Assembly: GCF_045679555.1 (NCBI RefSeq)
Contig: NC_092110.1
Coordinates: 2,805,390-2,869,389 of the forward strand
From: Salvelinus alpinus
Taxonomy: Eukaryota > Chordata > Actinopteri > Salmoniformes > Salmonidae
Direction: 5' to 3'
Length of the DNA: 64,000 nucleotides
Part shown: positions 1-37,326 of the stretch, piece by piece
Layout of the letters: each line of letters starts with the position of its first letter
Position numbering within the stretch: the first letter of the stretch is position 1
Translations under genes and position numbers: made by a program
The notes under the pieces: model-generated
What the model was told of the DNA's origin: nothing
Databases searched by the model: none
Seen by the model: only the letters and a program-made list of their open reading frames with translations

Positions 1-697
1 TCAGTCCACCGAATCCAAGCAGTTTTATCAGTCTACTCTGGCCTGCTTGGAGAACACTAAGAGCGTGCGTCATTTAAAATGGCAAGAAGACTAAGATGAA
101 TGGATGCACATGCTGCTACAAGATCTGAATGGAAATGACTCGGATGGTGGGGGAGAAATAAATCATGACATCTCTGATTATTCTTCTGATTCTGAGCCTC
201 CGCATGAACCGACATCTCCGAGGCCTAAGCGCAAAAAAAGCCAGAATGTAGCGCACTGAGCAGGTGCCTAAGACAGGAGAGAGGAAGGGATGGCACCGTT
301 TAACAAGCTGGTGACAATGCTATGGCACAACATGTCACCACAGAGAGCAGGCACTACATCTCAAACAAAAAACATCAGCAATGCACTCACCAGCTTTCGT
401 TGTGTTTGTGACACGGACAGGCTACAGCATTCAGGGACTGTGCTGTGGCTAAGGCGCACACGGAGCAAGGAGACACTGCCTAGGGTCTGTCTGTTGATGA
501 GCTGGAAGCATTCCTTTCAATCCTCTATGTGCGTGGAGCACTTGGTGGAGATGGTGTGTATATGGAGAGCTCTGGTAAGACGTGTGGGATACTTCTTAGG
601 AGAAACCATATCCCGGGATCACTTAAGAGAGATCATGCGTTACCTCTGTTTTGATGACAAAGGAACAGACATTCGCCATGGTATCCGACATAAATAA
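1..697 (+). pseudogene. piggyBac transposase N-terminal remnant
   Basis: Reading frames here give an acidic serine-rich N-terminus (about 95-235, motif DYSSDSEPP followed by the basic RPKRKK), then, after frame breaks, a segment ending SRDHLREIMRYLCFDDKGT at about 606-668. That last motif is characteristic of the start of the piggyBac transposase domain (DDE_Tnp_1_7). A shifted frame around 480-600 gives an ILYVRGALGGDG-like stretch typical of the same domain. Stop codons and frame changes separate the pieces, and the catalytic aspartate region and the C-terminal zinc-binding ring are absent. A pseudogene; family call is good, exact boundaries are not. Confidence 0.65.
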
Positions 698-1181
698 TTG
701 ACTGTTTTTTGACTGCTGTCATATCTGCTCTTTTATATTCATTATAATGCCATTATTGCTTTTTTGCTGATTTTCACTATCAAACACACTTGGCACCTAT
801 AATTATGTTTAGGCTACTGATGTTTTCATCATTTGACTGCTCGTCTTGCTGACCATGCGTCTTGGTGGTTGGGGTATTTTTTTAAATGTATTTGTAGTTT
901 ATTAAAAGCTCTTACCCCGTTCCAACACGTTTCAAAGTTGTAACAAAGGCACTCCACAAATAAAGTTGATTAAACACTCTAATTTAGTTGTTTTTTGTTT
1001 TTACATATAGCCTACAGTAACAAACGAATGAAAATGCTACTTAGACCTTCATAAACACAACCGAAATGATTATTTTTGCGATAGCATATATGAAATCTAT
1101 TAATTACACTGTTGGAATGTTTCAGTCAAAATGACTGCTCATTAGCTTGAAGGGGGCGTCCCTCGGCGGTTTTAGTGTTAA
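1..1181 (+). mobile_element. piggyBac-like element, internally deleted, 5' end off window
   Basis: The coding remnant at 1-697 is followed directly by non-coding sequence ending in a TTAA at 1178-1181, the target site used by piggyBac elements. The terminal bases just inside (a CACTA-like start read inward, then a GC-rich stretch at about 1150-1177) look like a piggyBac terminal repeat. The catalytic part of the transposase is missing, so this is a deletion derivative that cannot move on its own. The other end lies before base 1, so the length is unknown. Confidence 0.6.
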
Positions 1182-1339
1182 GGGATAGATCAGTCAAGAC
1201 CACCTCTTCCATAGCACTAGGAGACACCATATTTCTGTCTCTACTCAGCCAGGGGGAGGAAGAATCATGTCTAAACCAATTTAAGATTGAATACTAGTGC
1301 CTGGAATTAAAATGTAAAGTTTGGTACGTATAGTCATCC

Positions 1340-1885
1340 TACATCTTTACCTCTGCAAGTTTAATTTTGTCCAGGCTTGTTTACCTTGCCATATATATTT
1401 TTAAGATGCACTATGGATTTTATCCCAATAGCCAGAAGGGGGAGATGAGGGGAAGCATTGAACTACAAAAATTCAACCGTGGCTATATATTCATTTTGAC
1501 AATAGATATTCTGCCGGTAAAAGCAACTAGTATATTAGTCCATCTACTGAGGTAGGATTTCATTTATTTGAGTGTTCCGTTTAAAGTTTCTGGCAGTGGT
1601 TTTATCTAAGGAAGGAAATATATCTACTCCCAAATATTTAAAATGTTTTATAACTTGAGATGGAGCTGAATTTGTCTATGATCTTCTAAGCTTTTGGGAG
1701 GGATTGAGATACATTGTCTAGATAAAGTAAGTTATCGTCGGCGTATAATGAGATGACGTGATACATAGAATTGAGAGATATTGGTGTAATTTCTTCTGAT
1801 TTGTTCAATTGCCTGGGCCAGGGGCTCCACAGACACAAAAAAATAGTAGAGGTGAGATGGGATCACCTTACCTGCTACTTCCCAT
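1340..1885 (-). pseudogene. L1-like LINE ORF2 (reverse transcriptase) fragment
   Basis: Read on the minus strand, 1734-1745 encodes the catalytic YADD box of a reverse transcriptase, followed downstream by DNLLYLDNVSQSLPK and later KYLGVDI (about 1630-1650) and GRISIVKMNI (about 1470-1510). The order YADD, then KYLGV, then GRIS.VKMNILPRLNF is that of L1-clade ORF2. The fragment is truncated at both ends and carries several stops. It lies in a TDP1 intron, opposite to TDP1. Confidence 0.75.
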
Positions 1886-2309
1886 TATTATGCTATGTGT
1901 GTTTTTATGCCCTTTGACTTGATAGTATGGGCAGTTCAATCTCTGTCTGTGTGCATGCATGTTTGACTTACAACAATGGAAGGTTTGGCGGTGCTCTTCA
2001 GAGTAAACGCTAGAAGGCATTTAGTGGCTCAGCTCCATTCATAGTCCCTTCACTATGATGATCTCTTCAGTCTGCAGGGAGGGAGTGAAATGAGAGGCAG
2101 ATGTGAGTCTCAGACAGATGGGGACACAGTGTATTCAGACCCCTTGACTTTTTCCACATCTTGTTTACAATACAGCCTCATTCTAAAATTGATTTATACA
2201 CAATGCCCCATAATGACAAAGCAAAAACAGGTTTTTATTTTATTTAGCAAATTTATCAAATAAACTGAAATATCACATTTCATAAGTATTCAGACTCTTG
2301 ACTCAGTAC

Positions 2310-3120
2310 TTTGCTGAAGCACATTTTGCAGCGAAGACAGCCTCGTCTTCTTGGGTATGATGCTTAGCACATCTGTATTTGGGGAGTTTCTCCCATTCTT
2401 CTCTTCAGATCTTCTCAAGCTCTGTCAGGTTGGATGGGGTGTGTCCCTGCACAGCTATTTTCAGGTCTCTCCAGAGCTGTTGATCGGGTTCAAGTCCGGG
2501 CTCTGGCTGGGCCACTCAAGGACATTCAGAGACTTGTTTAGAAAAAACCTCTCCTGCGTTGTCTTGGCTGTGTGCTTAGGGTTGGTTGTCCTGTTGGAAG
2601 GTGAACCTTCCAGCTCCTAAGCGCTCTGGAGCAGGTTTTCATCAAGGATCTGTCTGTACTTTGCTCTGTTCAGCTTTCCCTCAATCCTGACTTTTCTCCC
2701 ACTGAAAAAAAAGGTTGTTGTCACCGCCATGCTTCACCGTAGGGATGGTGCCAGGTTTCCTCCAGACGTGACGCTTGGAATTCAGGCCAAGGAGTTCAGT
2801 CTTGGTTTCATCAGACCAGAGAATCTTGTTTCTCATGGCCTGAGACTCCTTTAGGTGCCTTTTGGCAAACTCCAAGTGGACTGTCGTGCTTTTTACTGTG
2901 GAGTGGCTTCTGTCTGGTCACTCTTCCATAAAGGCCTGATTGGTGGAGTGCTGCAGAGATGGTTTGCCTTCTGGAAGGTTCTCCATCTCCACAGTGGAAC
3001 TCTGGAGCTCTGTCAGAGTGATCATCGGGTTCTTGGTCACCTCCCAGACCAAGGCCCTTATCCACCGATTGCTCAGTTTGACCCGGACGGCCAGCTCTAG
3101 GAAGAGTCTTGGTGGTTCCA
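2310..3120 (-). pseudogene. Tc1-like transposase pseudogene (family A)
   Basis: Minus-strand translation gives broken pieces of a Tc1/mariner transposase: the WSDETK motif carrying the first catalytic aspartate (2681-2875 frame), the [17 protein letters not shown] segment that follows it in Tc1 proteins, and upstream pieces with the helix-turn-helix region (RIRALVWEVTKNPMITLTEL-like). Reading must change frame several times and passes stops, so no functional protein is encoded. Family membership is clear from the residue order. Confidence 0.75.
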
Positions 3121-3176
3121 AACTTCCATTTAAGAATGATGGTACCCTTCCCAAGATCTGTGCCTCAACACAATCC

Positions 3177-4317
3177 ATTATGTCTTGTCCATTTTCCTAT
3201 CAGTACACCAGCAGCATCAGAGAAGTTTGTACGGGATCTCTCTTCATGCTCATTCCACGTGGACTCATGTCGCACTCCTGGGGGAAATGGCATGAGAGAA
3301 AAGGTAGTTGATAGCTTCGACTGGATGCTGTGTACAGGTTGCTGGCTTGGACTCTGTTCTCACGGTAGAAGTGGTGAAGGACCACAGTGAACGCCATTGT
3401 CGCCATTACTTCACTCGGTTAGAGGGGGTGAGGCTCACACTGTTCTTGGTTCGATTCATCCCGTCCATGCATTAAATACCATCTGTGGTAACCTTCGCCA
3501 TAACCTTGAGAGAAGACAGGTCAGAATAACAATTTTAGTAAACTTCTTCACAATTATCAGTGTTTGAGTTACATTTAAATGTAATATGCAATGTCACTAG
3601 CCTTTCTAGTGAGGGTGATCACCAGAAAGTCAGAACAGAGGTCAGAGGTCATTCAACCTCATTAAGTGAGTGTTTCTTTCCCTTTTCTTTCCCTGTACCT
3701 CAGACATTATTTAGACATTTCTTATCAAGAGAATCTCGGACAATAGATACTTCAGAATTGTTTTATTTGTGTGCCCTTTAAGGGGCATCCTTTCTAACCT
3801 GTGAAAATCCACTAAAACCCAAAATAGAAAGACCCCACACAATAAATAAACACAGTATTAACACCACTAACAACAAACAAAATGGCCAGGCCTTATTTAA
3901 TTTGGGAGCTCCCTGAACAGCGGGATCCGGGTACCTTTATACTGTATAGTACACAGTCTCAATAACTTCTCTCCTAAGGCCCCTGCCTCAGGAAGCCTTT
4001 CAAAGGGAGAGATGCACAATCATTGGTAAACATGTATAAAAAAAGAAAATAAACACTTAGTTTTCACTATGCTACATTTTAATCGGTCCTAAAAATTCTT
4101 AATCGAGTTTACTGCTCTTTGGTAGGAAGTCTTGATTAAACCATGCGTATACAGAATCATACTTCAGACACGTTCGATGATAGTGTCCTGTTAAGCGGCA
4201 TAGACACCTAGCCTTCTCACCTTCTATGGGTACCTTTTTATTGTTCAGTTTTATGAATAATTTTTTATAGCGTTTCATTTAAATTGATTTACACAAACAT
4301 AACATTTTCCATCACAA
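3177..4317. other. unidentified 1.14-kb block inside the Tc1 copy
   Basis: This block interrupts the family A element and replaces part of its 5' region. It starts with a polypyrimidine-AG (TTTCCTATCAG, about 3190) and a short open segment, then passes through AT-rich sequence with no long frame. I recognise no protein, RNA gene or known repeat in it. It could be a retroelement tail or host DNA captured during gap repair. Not matched to anything else in the window. Confidence 0.4.
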
Positions 4318-5129
4318 TAGACAGGTGTGTGCCTTTCCAAATCATGTTCAATCAATTGAATTTATAACAGGTGGACTCCAAGTTATAGAAACATCTCTAG
4401 GATGACCAATGGAAACAGGATACATCTGAGCTCAATTTCGAGTCTCATAGCAAAGGGTCTGAATACTTATGTAAATTAGGTATTTAAGTTATTATTTTTT
4501 TGTCTTATGCAAAAATGTCTAAACCTGTTTTCACTTTGTCGTTATGGGGTATTGTGTGTAGATTGAGGATTTTTTTTATTTAATCCATTTTAGAATAAAT
4601 CTGTAATGTAACAAAATGTGGAAAAAGTCAAGGGGTCTGAATACTTTCCGAATGCACTGTACACCACTGTCAAAGCATATGGAGGCTATTTTCTTTATGA
4701 TCTGATGTGGGTGTTGCAATTTAGTAACATATTATCATGTATTATCCAAAGTCCCTAGAACAACAGTGATACTGTGTCTTCTTAACCACAGAAAGTGTGA
4801 CCAGATTAACTTTGTCATTTCTGACAAAAAATACTATTCATCTGAGTTGAGTACAGTTCTACAGTAGATTTGGGTCAATACTTGGCTTTGGTGACGTAAT
4901 CGCAACAGGGTTTCCCGTTAAGGGGACATTTTACTTCTGGTGTCGTATGTGAAGACAAGACACGCTAACCTTTTCAAAATGTCGGGACGACGTCAACTAA
5001 TCATTTTGTGCGATGTGGGGGGGGAAATGCATGTACGTGCCGTAGTTGTCGTCATATTTTTCAATCTACTTTCTATATATTATGTGCGTGTGTCCTGTAT
5101 TGAATGTGTGTGTGTTCTCCTGTCCCCAG

Positions 5130-30384
<25,255 letters not shown>

Positions 30385-31056
30385 ACCACCACGCCAGACA
30401 CACACACACACGTTCCCTTAAACATCCAGTTACCCGGACCCCTTGCCAGACCTTCCATATTCTGCTCCTATGGTGCACAGACAGGCTAAATCAAATGGAA
30501 TTGAGGACGAGACACTGTTACACTCTCTCTCTCTCTCTCTGTCTCCCCTTCTCACTACCTGTCCAGTCCAACTCTGTCTCCTTAGTACAGTTATAACTGT
30601 CTGTCATCTCTCATTCGTGTCAACCTTCTCCCTACCCTTCCTCCCTCCCTTTTTCATAGTCTGTCTCTCACTTGTCTTCAGTAACTCTGACCTAAAGGTA
30701 TCTCTTACTTTCCATTACCTGGTGCTAAAGTGAGGAGATAACCTCCTCTCTCGCTTTTGTACACTAGCCTCACTCTAGTGCCGCGCTGGCCAAACCTTCT
30801 CCTGGAGAACTACTTTGTTTGCAGGCTTTTGTTCCAGCCCTACTCAAACACGTTGGTATTACATTGTTTTGTTATTGTAGCTATTCATTTAATCATGTAC
30901 TGTAAGTTTCCTTTGTAATATGTGCAAAAAAAATCACTCACCATGTTTGTTATTAAAAATAATTTAAAAATCCCTAGTATGATGACTCTTAATTATGTGC
31001 ATAATGTAGAAAATGAAGAACATTTTATTCTGGTGGATAAAAATCTATACAATCTA
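30385..31056 (+). other. TDP1 3' UTR and downstream sequence
   Basis: Follows the TDP1 stop at 30382-30384. It contains a CT-rich run (30520-30550) and a common fish repeat piece at about 30790-30850 (TTCTCCTGGAGAACTACTTT). No AATAAA was found; an ATTAAA at about 30952 is a possible polyadenylation signal. Confidence 0.4.
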
Positions 31057-32619
31057 TAGTTGAAGTCGGAAGTTTACATACACTTAGGTTGGAGTCATTA
31101 AAACATGTTTTTCAACCACTCCACAAATTTCTTGTTAACAAACTATAATTTTGGCAAGTCAGTAAGGACATCTACTTTGTGCATGACACAAGTAATATTT
31201 CCAACAATTGTTTAAAGGCAGATTATTTCACTTATAATTCACTGTATCACAATTCCAGTGGGTCAGAAGTTTACATACACTAAGTTGACTGTGCCTTTAA
31301 ACAGCTTGGAAAAATCCTGAAAATGATGTCATGGCTTTAGAAGCTTCTTATAGGCTAATTGACATAATTTGAGTCAATTGGAGGTATACCTGTGGATGTA
31401 TTGCAATGCCTACCTTCAAACTCAGTGCCTCTTTGCTTGACATCATGGGAAAATCAAAAGTCAGCCAAGATCTCAGGAAAAAATATTGTGGACCTCCACA
31501 AGTCTGGTTCATCCTTGGGAGCAATTTCCAAACGCCTGAAGGTACCACGTTCATCTGTACAAACAATAGTATGCAAGTATAAACACCATGGGACCACTCA
31601 TCCGTCATACCACTCAGGAAGGAGACGCATTCTGTCTCCTAAAATTGCAAATCAATCCCAGAACAACAGCAAAGGACATTGTGAAGATGCTGGAGGAAAC
31701 GGGTACAGAAGTATCTATATCCACAGTAAAACGAGTCCTATATTGACATAACCTTAAAGGCCGCTCAGCAAGGAAGAAGCCACTGCTCCAAAACCGCCAT
31801 AAAAAGCCAGACTACGGTTTGTAACTGCACATGGGGACAACATCATACTTATTGGAGGAATGTCCTCTAGTCTGATGAAACAAAAATATAACTGTTTGGC
31901 CATAATGACCATCATTATGTTTGGAGGAAAAAGGGGGAGCGTCATGATATGAGGGTGATTTGCTGCAGGAGGGACTGGTGCACTTCACAAAATAGATGGC
32001 ATCATGAGGGAGGAAAAGTATGTGGATATATTGAAGCAACATCTCAAGACTTCAGTCAGGAAGTTAAAGCTTGGTCGCAAATGGGTCTTCCAAATGGACA
32101 ATAACCCAAAGCATACTTCCAAAGTTGTGGCAAAATGGCTTACGGACAACAAAGTCAAGGTATTGGAGTGGTCATCACAAAGCCCTGACCTCAATTCTAT
32201 TGAAAATTTGTTGGCAGAACTAAAAAAGTGTGTGTGAGCAACGAGGCCTACAAACCTGACTTAGTTACACCAGCTCTGTCAGGAGGAATGGGCCAAAATC
32301 CACCCAACTTATTGTGGGAAGCTTGTGGAAGGCTACCCAAAACGTTTGACCCAAGTTTAACAATTAAGGCAATGCTACCAAATACTAAATGAGTGTATGT
32401 AAACTTCTGACCCACTGGGAATGTGATGAAAGAAATAAAAGCTGAAATAAATCATTCTCTCTACTATTATTCTGACATTTCACATTCTTAAAATAAAGTG
32501 GTGATCCTAACTGACCTAAAACAGGGACATTTTTACTAGGAGTAAATGTCAGGAATTGTGAGAAACTGAGTTTAAATGTATTTGGCTAAGGTGTATGTAA
32601 ACTTCCGACTTCAACTGTA
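31057..32619 (+). mobile_element. Sleeping Beauty-type Tc1 element with IR/DR ends, full span
   Basis: Ends AGTTGAAGTCGGAAGTTTAC (31059) and the mirror GTAAACTTCCGACTTCAACT (32597-32616) next to TA. Each end also has an inner copy of the binding site: GTCAGAAGTTTACATACACT at 31263-31282 and its mirror near 32396-32413. Two sites per end (IR/DR) are the layout of the Sleeping Beauty lineage of fish Tc1 elements, where the transposase binds both. The element is in the TDP1-KCNK13 spacer, sense to both genes. Confidence 0.88.
31441..32350 (+). pseudogene. Sleeping Beauty-type transposase pseudogene
   Basis: Begins around ATGGGAAAATC at 31444. It then gives recognisable parts in several frames: LGAISKRLKVPRSSVQTIVC (31500-31570), a stop-interrupted repeat of the DNA-binding domain, a damaged first catalytic motif (SSLMKQKYN-like near 31870), FQMDNNPKHTSKVVAKWL with the second Asp (about 32088-32140) and SPDLNSIENLLAELKKCV with the Glu (about 32190-32235). 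Internal deletions and frame breaks mean no functional protein. Confidence 0.82.
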
Positions 32620-33688
32620 CATGTTATACATCTCATAAACATGCTTCCAGACCATCACAACAATGCAGCTGTCTCAGTCAGTCAGCAATGCTTGGCAGAG
32701 CCTTGGAGTAGAAGCAGAGAACTCTGTTTGAGTGAAGTCAGTTAGAGCCACAGACTCACATATCTGATAAAGCATTCAAGGCTACTGAATCCAGACACTA
32801 TACTTTCAAAGCCTTTCAACCAGATTAGAGCAATGTTGGAATTGGGCAGAAACCTTGAGCTCAAATGGAGAATATGTGATGATTGCTGCAGGTTTTCTGT
32901 GGTGTTTGGAGCCTAGGCCTACTCATCTAGCCTGGGATTTTGGGGGGGATGTTCGAATTTTAATCAACTGCTGCTTAGCAACTGTGATAGAAGCTACCTT
33001 TTATTGCCATGGCCATTGGTTCCCCATTCCTCCAACAATGTTTTGTTTTCATTATTTATGGCTGAAGCAAAAACTGAGCAACAATAATCAGTTGACAATA
33101 GTCAACATTGAAGCGTACTACTTTCATCCTCTCCGTCACTGAACGCAGTGACTGTGCACCTTTCAGTTTCTCAGTCCTCTCCTCTGTCCCCTGCTAAAGT
33201 GTCCCTTTGTAGCCCTTTATACCACTCACAGTAGACTGGTTCTGTCCTGTTTGGCGAGAGATATGAGAGCAGGAAGTAGCCTACGCAGGACGTGTCAGTC
33301 AGCATTACAGGAGGGGCTGGAGAGCGGGATAGGCGCCAAGGCATTTTTCTACCTGATGATCACTTACGCCTCGAACACACCTACAGAGATTTTGCACTAA
33401 AGGGTAAGCAGCAGCATCTGGATATGTGTGCAACAAAAGTTCAACGTTCACCTTCTGCTACCATTTATGTCAAGCCGTCTACGCATACAATTTGATGCAT
33501 ACGTTTGATAAATCCAACATCGGCACCATACAGAACGCACTGCAACTGCCTCTGGAACACAATGCTGCAAGGCAAACGCAGCGTTCCGTTGGAAATGAAT
33601 GTTTGCTACTTCGGGTGTACCAAGGCGCAAGACCCTGTAGGTGTGATCGAGGCATTACAGTAGGCTACCAGCTAATGGATAACAGATG
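32620..33688. other. intergenic sequence without recognised feature
   Basis: About 1 kb between the Tc1 element and a SINE, with no gene signal recognised. Confidence 0.4.
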
Positions 33689-33905
33689 GGCTCCCGAGTG
33701 GTGCAGTGGTCTAAGACACTGCATCTCAGTGCAAGAGGCATCACTGCAGTACCTGGTTTGAATCCAGGCTTCATCACATCCGGATGTGATTGGGAGTCCC
33801 ATAGGACTGGCCCAACGTCGCCCGGGTTTGGCCGGGGTAGGCCGTCATTGTAAAGAATTTGTTCTTAGCTGACTTGCCTAGTTAAATAAAGGTTAAATAA
33901 TAATA
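33689..33905 (+). mobile_element. tRNA-derived SINE with LINE tail
   Basis: The head GGCTCCCGAGTGGTGCAGTG looks like a tRNA acceptor/D-arm with box A, and TGGTTTGAATCCAGGCTTC at about 33757 is the box B region. The body TTGGGAGTCCCATAGGAC leads to the shared tail CTGACTTGCCTAGTTAAATA and a TAA-type end. The same family is at 40419-40633 in inverted orientation. Confidence 0.85.
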
Positions 33906-34377
33906 ATCAGCGGGGTAGTCGTGAAGCTACTTTTAAAGGTCCCATGTCGTTTGCACTGTGAAGCTGACCTCACCCAATTTCGCAAATTCTAACTGCATTG
34001 AGATAATACGAACATAATGATATAGGCCGTTCCAGACTATTTGTGGATGTTTCGCTGGAACAATTTTTGCATTACCCATGCCAGAATTAATCAAATACAG
34101 TTCGCACGAGGGGTACCTCGGGCACCTCTAAGGAAATCTGACAAACTATGCAACTTTAAAGTTTAAAGTTAGACTTGGTAGATATTGGGCGTGTTTGAGT
34201 GGTAAGTCGAAAGCAAGTCGGGGAGGTGCAGCTGCAACGGCCGAAAGTCGGACACTGATATGGTTTTCCAACAGCAAGGCTCAGTGCAACATGACAGCGA
34301 TGTCATTGTTTGTTTGTAAAAGTTTTTCTTTATAATGTTAAAATAAATGTCTCCAACCGCAGTATCTCACGTTCACA

Positions 34378-34426
34378 AATAAATATTATATATTATATTA
34401 TATATTATATATATATATTTCTATGA
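34378..34426. repeat. AT-rich microsatellite
   Basis: TATATTATAT-type repeat of about 40 bases. Confidence 0.7.
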
Positions 34427-34925
34427 CATAGACTGAGCAGGTGAATCCAGGTGAAAGCTATGATCCCTTATTGATGTCACTTGTTAAATGAACTTCAACC
34501 AGTGTAGATGAAGGGCAGGAGGCAGGTGAAAGAAGGATTTTTAAGCCTTGAGACATTTGAGACATCAATTGTGTATGTGTGCCATTCAGAGAGTGAATGG
34601 GCAAGACAAAATATTTAAGTTCCTTTGAACAGGGTAAGGTAGTAGGTTCCAGGCGTTCTTGTGTCAAGAACTGCAACGCTGCAGAGTTTTTCCACACTCA
34701 ACCGTTTCCCGCGTGTATCAAGAATGGTCCACCACCCAAAGGACATCCAGCCAACTTGACACAACTGTGGGACGCATTGGAGTCAATATGGGCCAGCATC
34801 CCTGAGGAACTCTTTTGACACCTTGTAGATTCCATGCTCCAACGAATTTAGGCTGTTCTGAGGGCAAAAGGGGGGTGCAACTCAATATTAGGAAGGTGTT
34901 TTTAATGTTTTAGAGACTCAAATAT
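34427..34925 (+). mobile_element. non-autonomous Tc1-like element, deletion derivative
   Basis: The sequence GAGTGAATGGGCAAGACAAA then LSSFEQGKVVGSRRS-type coding gives the first helix-turn-helix of a transposase. It is followed directly by the extreme C-terminal part and the 3' end (GGGGGGTGCAACTCAATATT). The catalytic domain is absent. This compact form is repeated in salmonids, as I recall, so it probably spread as a unit. Confidence 0.6.
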
Positions 34926-36324
34926 ATTCATTTGCACATATCCACTGTATATGAATTGCAACAAAGTTGGTTCCTGTTTCAGTCAGGACTTTGGTCAAGT
35001 TCTCCTGGGTCTAACAAAAACACACTAACAATAGAGCCTCCCACGACGCAGGCGACGGTTGGTGAAGAGCAACTGCAGAAACTTGCAGTAAAAACTTCTT
35101 TGATCACATGATATTTGTGAAATTCATGCAGTCGACATAATGCAACACACTTTGAAAGGCGCTAACCAACGACGGTCACCGACTTGGCAATAGTGATTTG
35201 CTCGAACGCGCCCATTGAGATGACACCGTTACGCACAGTAGCTGTGCAAGCGCACCGGTTCGCTTCGCGCTGTTACAGCGTGGCAGCCACGGGACCAAAA
35301 CTGAGAAGTTGGACCTTGCACTTCAACTCTCTTAGTTGCAGAAATTGACCCACTATTCTGTTTACTTTCTGCATCTACTTATCGCTGAGTCTAACTTCAA
35401 TATGACTATTTAACATTGATTTATTTTTCATTTAAAAAAATCCTGTGGATGATAAGGTGAGAGTCGAGGTAATTGGGTATCTTTTTAAATGAAACATTCC
35501 CAACAGTTATGGGACTTCTGCCAGAATATCAAACTATACATGGGCTGTCCCACGAAATGAGTGCCTTTCGCATCCCTTTAATATTTTAAGTAGAAATTGT
35601 GCACCAGTATTGAATTGTAAAAGCCTGTCATATTAAAGGAAGCGCCCTTTAATATAGACCACATGGGGAATTGTATGAATCTGATTTTTAATATGAATAA
35701 AGATTCATATTAAATTCAGCATTTTTACATGTCCCTCCAAGCACCCTCTGTGATTAACCCATTTAACCCCAACATTTCTCCAAGTTTTCACCATCATTGT
35801 AAAGCCCTAGTTATTTATTTTCTTTCACAAAGTCATTCCTGAAGATGATTATTTATTTAATGTGATTAGGGATTCATTTATGTCTGTCCCTGATTTTACG
35901 TGAAATGAACTCTCGTTTTAATAAGGTGAAACTATTCCTTTAAAAAAAAAATTTTTTCAAAAGAAACATTGAACATCTAAAGTGAAATCAGTGTATAAGC
36001 AGGTGAGCTGCTTCTACTCTTTTGGGTAATTTGCTGTGTTTTGTGGGGGGAAACGGAGCGGGTCGAGTGTAGCACGCCAGCCTTGTTACTGATATTTAGT
36101 CTCGCGTAGCCACAACTCCAAAATCACGTTGTGGTCACACCAATATTTTTTTTACCCCAAGGCAAGTCATTTGATTGGCTTGACGTGTTGTGAGGAGTCA
36201 CTGGTTTCCACCCCTTTGTAGCTACTTTTGTGCCATGGACTTCACCAGGCTTTCCCGATTACATGCTGACTAGACTGGGCGAGTGCATGCTGATTTTGTC
36301 CATCCACACCAGACGTGATCAGGA
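34926..36324. other. intergenic sequence without recognised feature
   Basis: AT-rich, no gene or classified repeat recognised. Confidence 0.4.
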
Positions 36325-36489
36325 CACTACCAGTCAAAGGTTTGGACACCTACTCATTGAAGGGTTGTTCTTTATTTTTTATTATTTTCTACATTGTAGA
36401 ATAATAGTGAAGATATCAAAACTATGAAATAACACATGTGGAATAACGTAGTAACCAAAGAAGTGTTAAACAAATCAAAATATATTTTA

Positions 36490-37325
36490 GATTTTAGATT
36501 CTTCAAAGTATCCACCCTTTGCCTTGATGACAGCTTTGCACACTCTTGGCATTATCTTGAACGAGTTCCCACATATGCTGAGCACTTGTTGGCTGCTTTT
36601 CCTTCACTCTGCGGTCCAACTCATCCCAAACCATCTCAATTGGGTTGAGGTCGGGTGATTGTGGAGGCCCGGTCATCTGATGCAGCACTTCATCACTCTC
36701 CTTCTTGGTCAAATAGCCTTTACACAGCCTAGAGGTGTGTTGGGTCATTGTCCTGTTGAAAAACAAATGATAGTCCCACTAAGCGCAAACCAGACGGGAT
36801 GGCGCATCGCTGCAGAATGCTGTGGTAGCCATTCTGATTAAGTGTGACTTGAATTCTTAATAAGCAAAGCACCCCCACACCATCACACCTCCTCCATGCT
36901 TCACGGTGGAAACTAAACATGCGGAGATCATCTGTTCACCCACACCGCGTCTCACAAAGACAGCAGTTGGAACCAAAAATCTCAAATTTGGACTCATTTC
37001 CACCGGTCTAATATCCATAGCTCGTGTTTCTTGGCCCAAGTTAGTCTCTTATTATTATTGGTGTCCTTTAGTAGTGGTTTCTTTTCTGAAATTTGACCAT
37101 GAAGGCCTGATTCACGGAGTCTCCTCTGAACAGTTAATGTTGAGATGTGTCTGATACTTGAACTCTGTGAAGCATTTATTTGGGCTGCAATTTCTGAGGC
37201 AGGTAACTCTAATGAACTTATCCTCTGCAGCAGAGGTTACTCTGGGTCTTCCTCTCCTGTGGTGGTCCTCATCCGAGCCAGTTTCATCATAGCGGTTGAT
37301 GATTGTTGCGACTGCACTTGAAGAA
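36490..37325 (-). pseudogene. Tc1-like transposase pseudogene (family D)
   Basis: The minus strand encodes [15 protein letters not shown] (36857-36905), FQQDNDPTHL with the second catalytic Asp (about 36735-36760) and [20 protein letters not shown] with the Glu (about 36590-36640), in separated frames. N-terminal DNA-binding parts continue toward 37325 and are cut there by the LINE tail. Confidence 0.78.
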
Positions 37326-37326
37326 T

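Larger units (their letters stand above)
2127..4661 (-). mobile_element. Tc1-like element (family A) split by a 1.1-kb foreign block
   Basis: The left end (2127 on) has the family A terminal sequence TATTCAGACCCCTTGAC, with part of the usual terminal repeat lost. The right end (4620-4661) carries the intact inverted version ending in the CACTGTA typical of this family. Transposase-derived sequence runs from about 2310 to 3176, and the rest of the 5' region resumes at 4318 (AGACAGGTGTGTGCCTTTCC). The 3177-4317 block between them is unrelated. Other copies of family A are at 15596 and 41178. Confidence 0.8.

Noticed and set aside
3189-3301. Exon-like segment (TTTCCTATCAG acceptor, GTAGTT donor) that might be an upstream TDP1 exon
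   Set aside because: No frame matches the TDP1 sequence expected before the ANLSKAAWG exon, and it lies inside a block that interrupts a Tc1 element.
33689-33780. Possible tRNA gene (box A and box B spaced correctly)
   Set aside because: It is the head of a SINE: the anticodon arm is not intact and the typical SINE body and tail follow.
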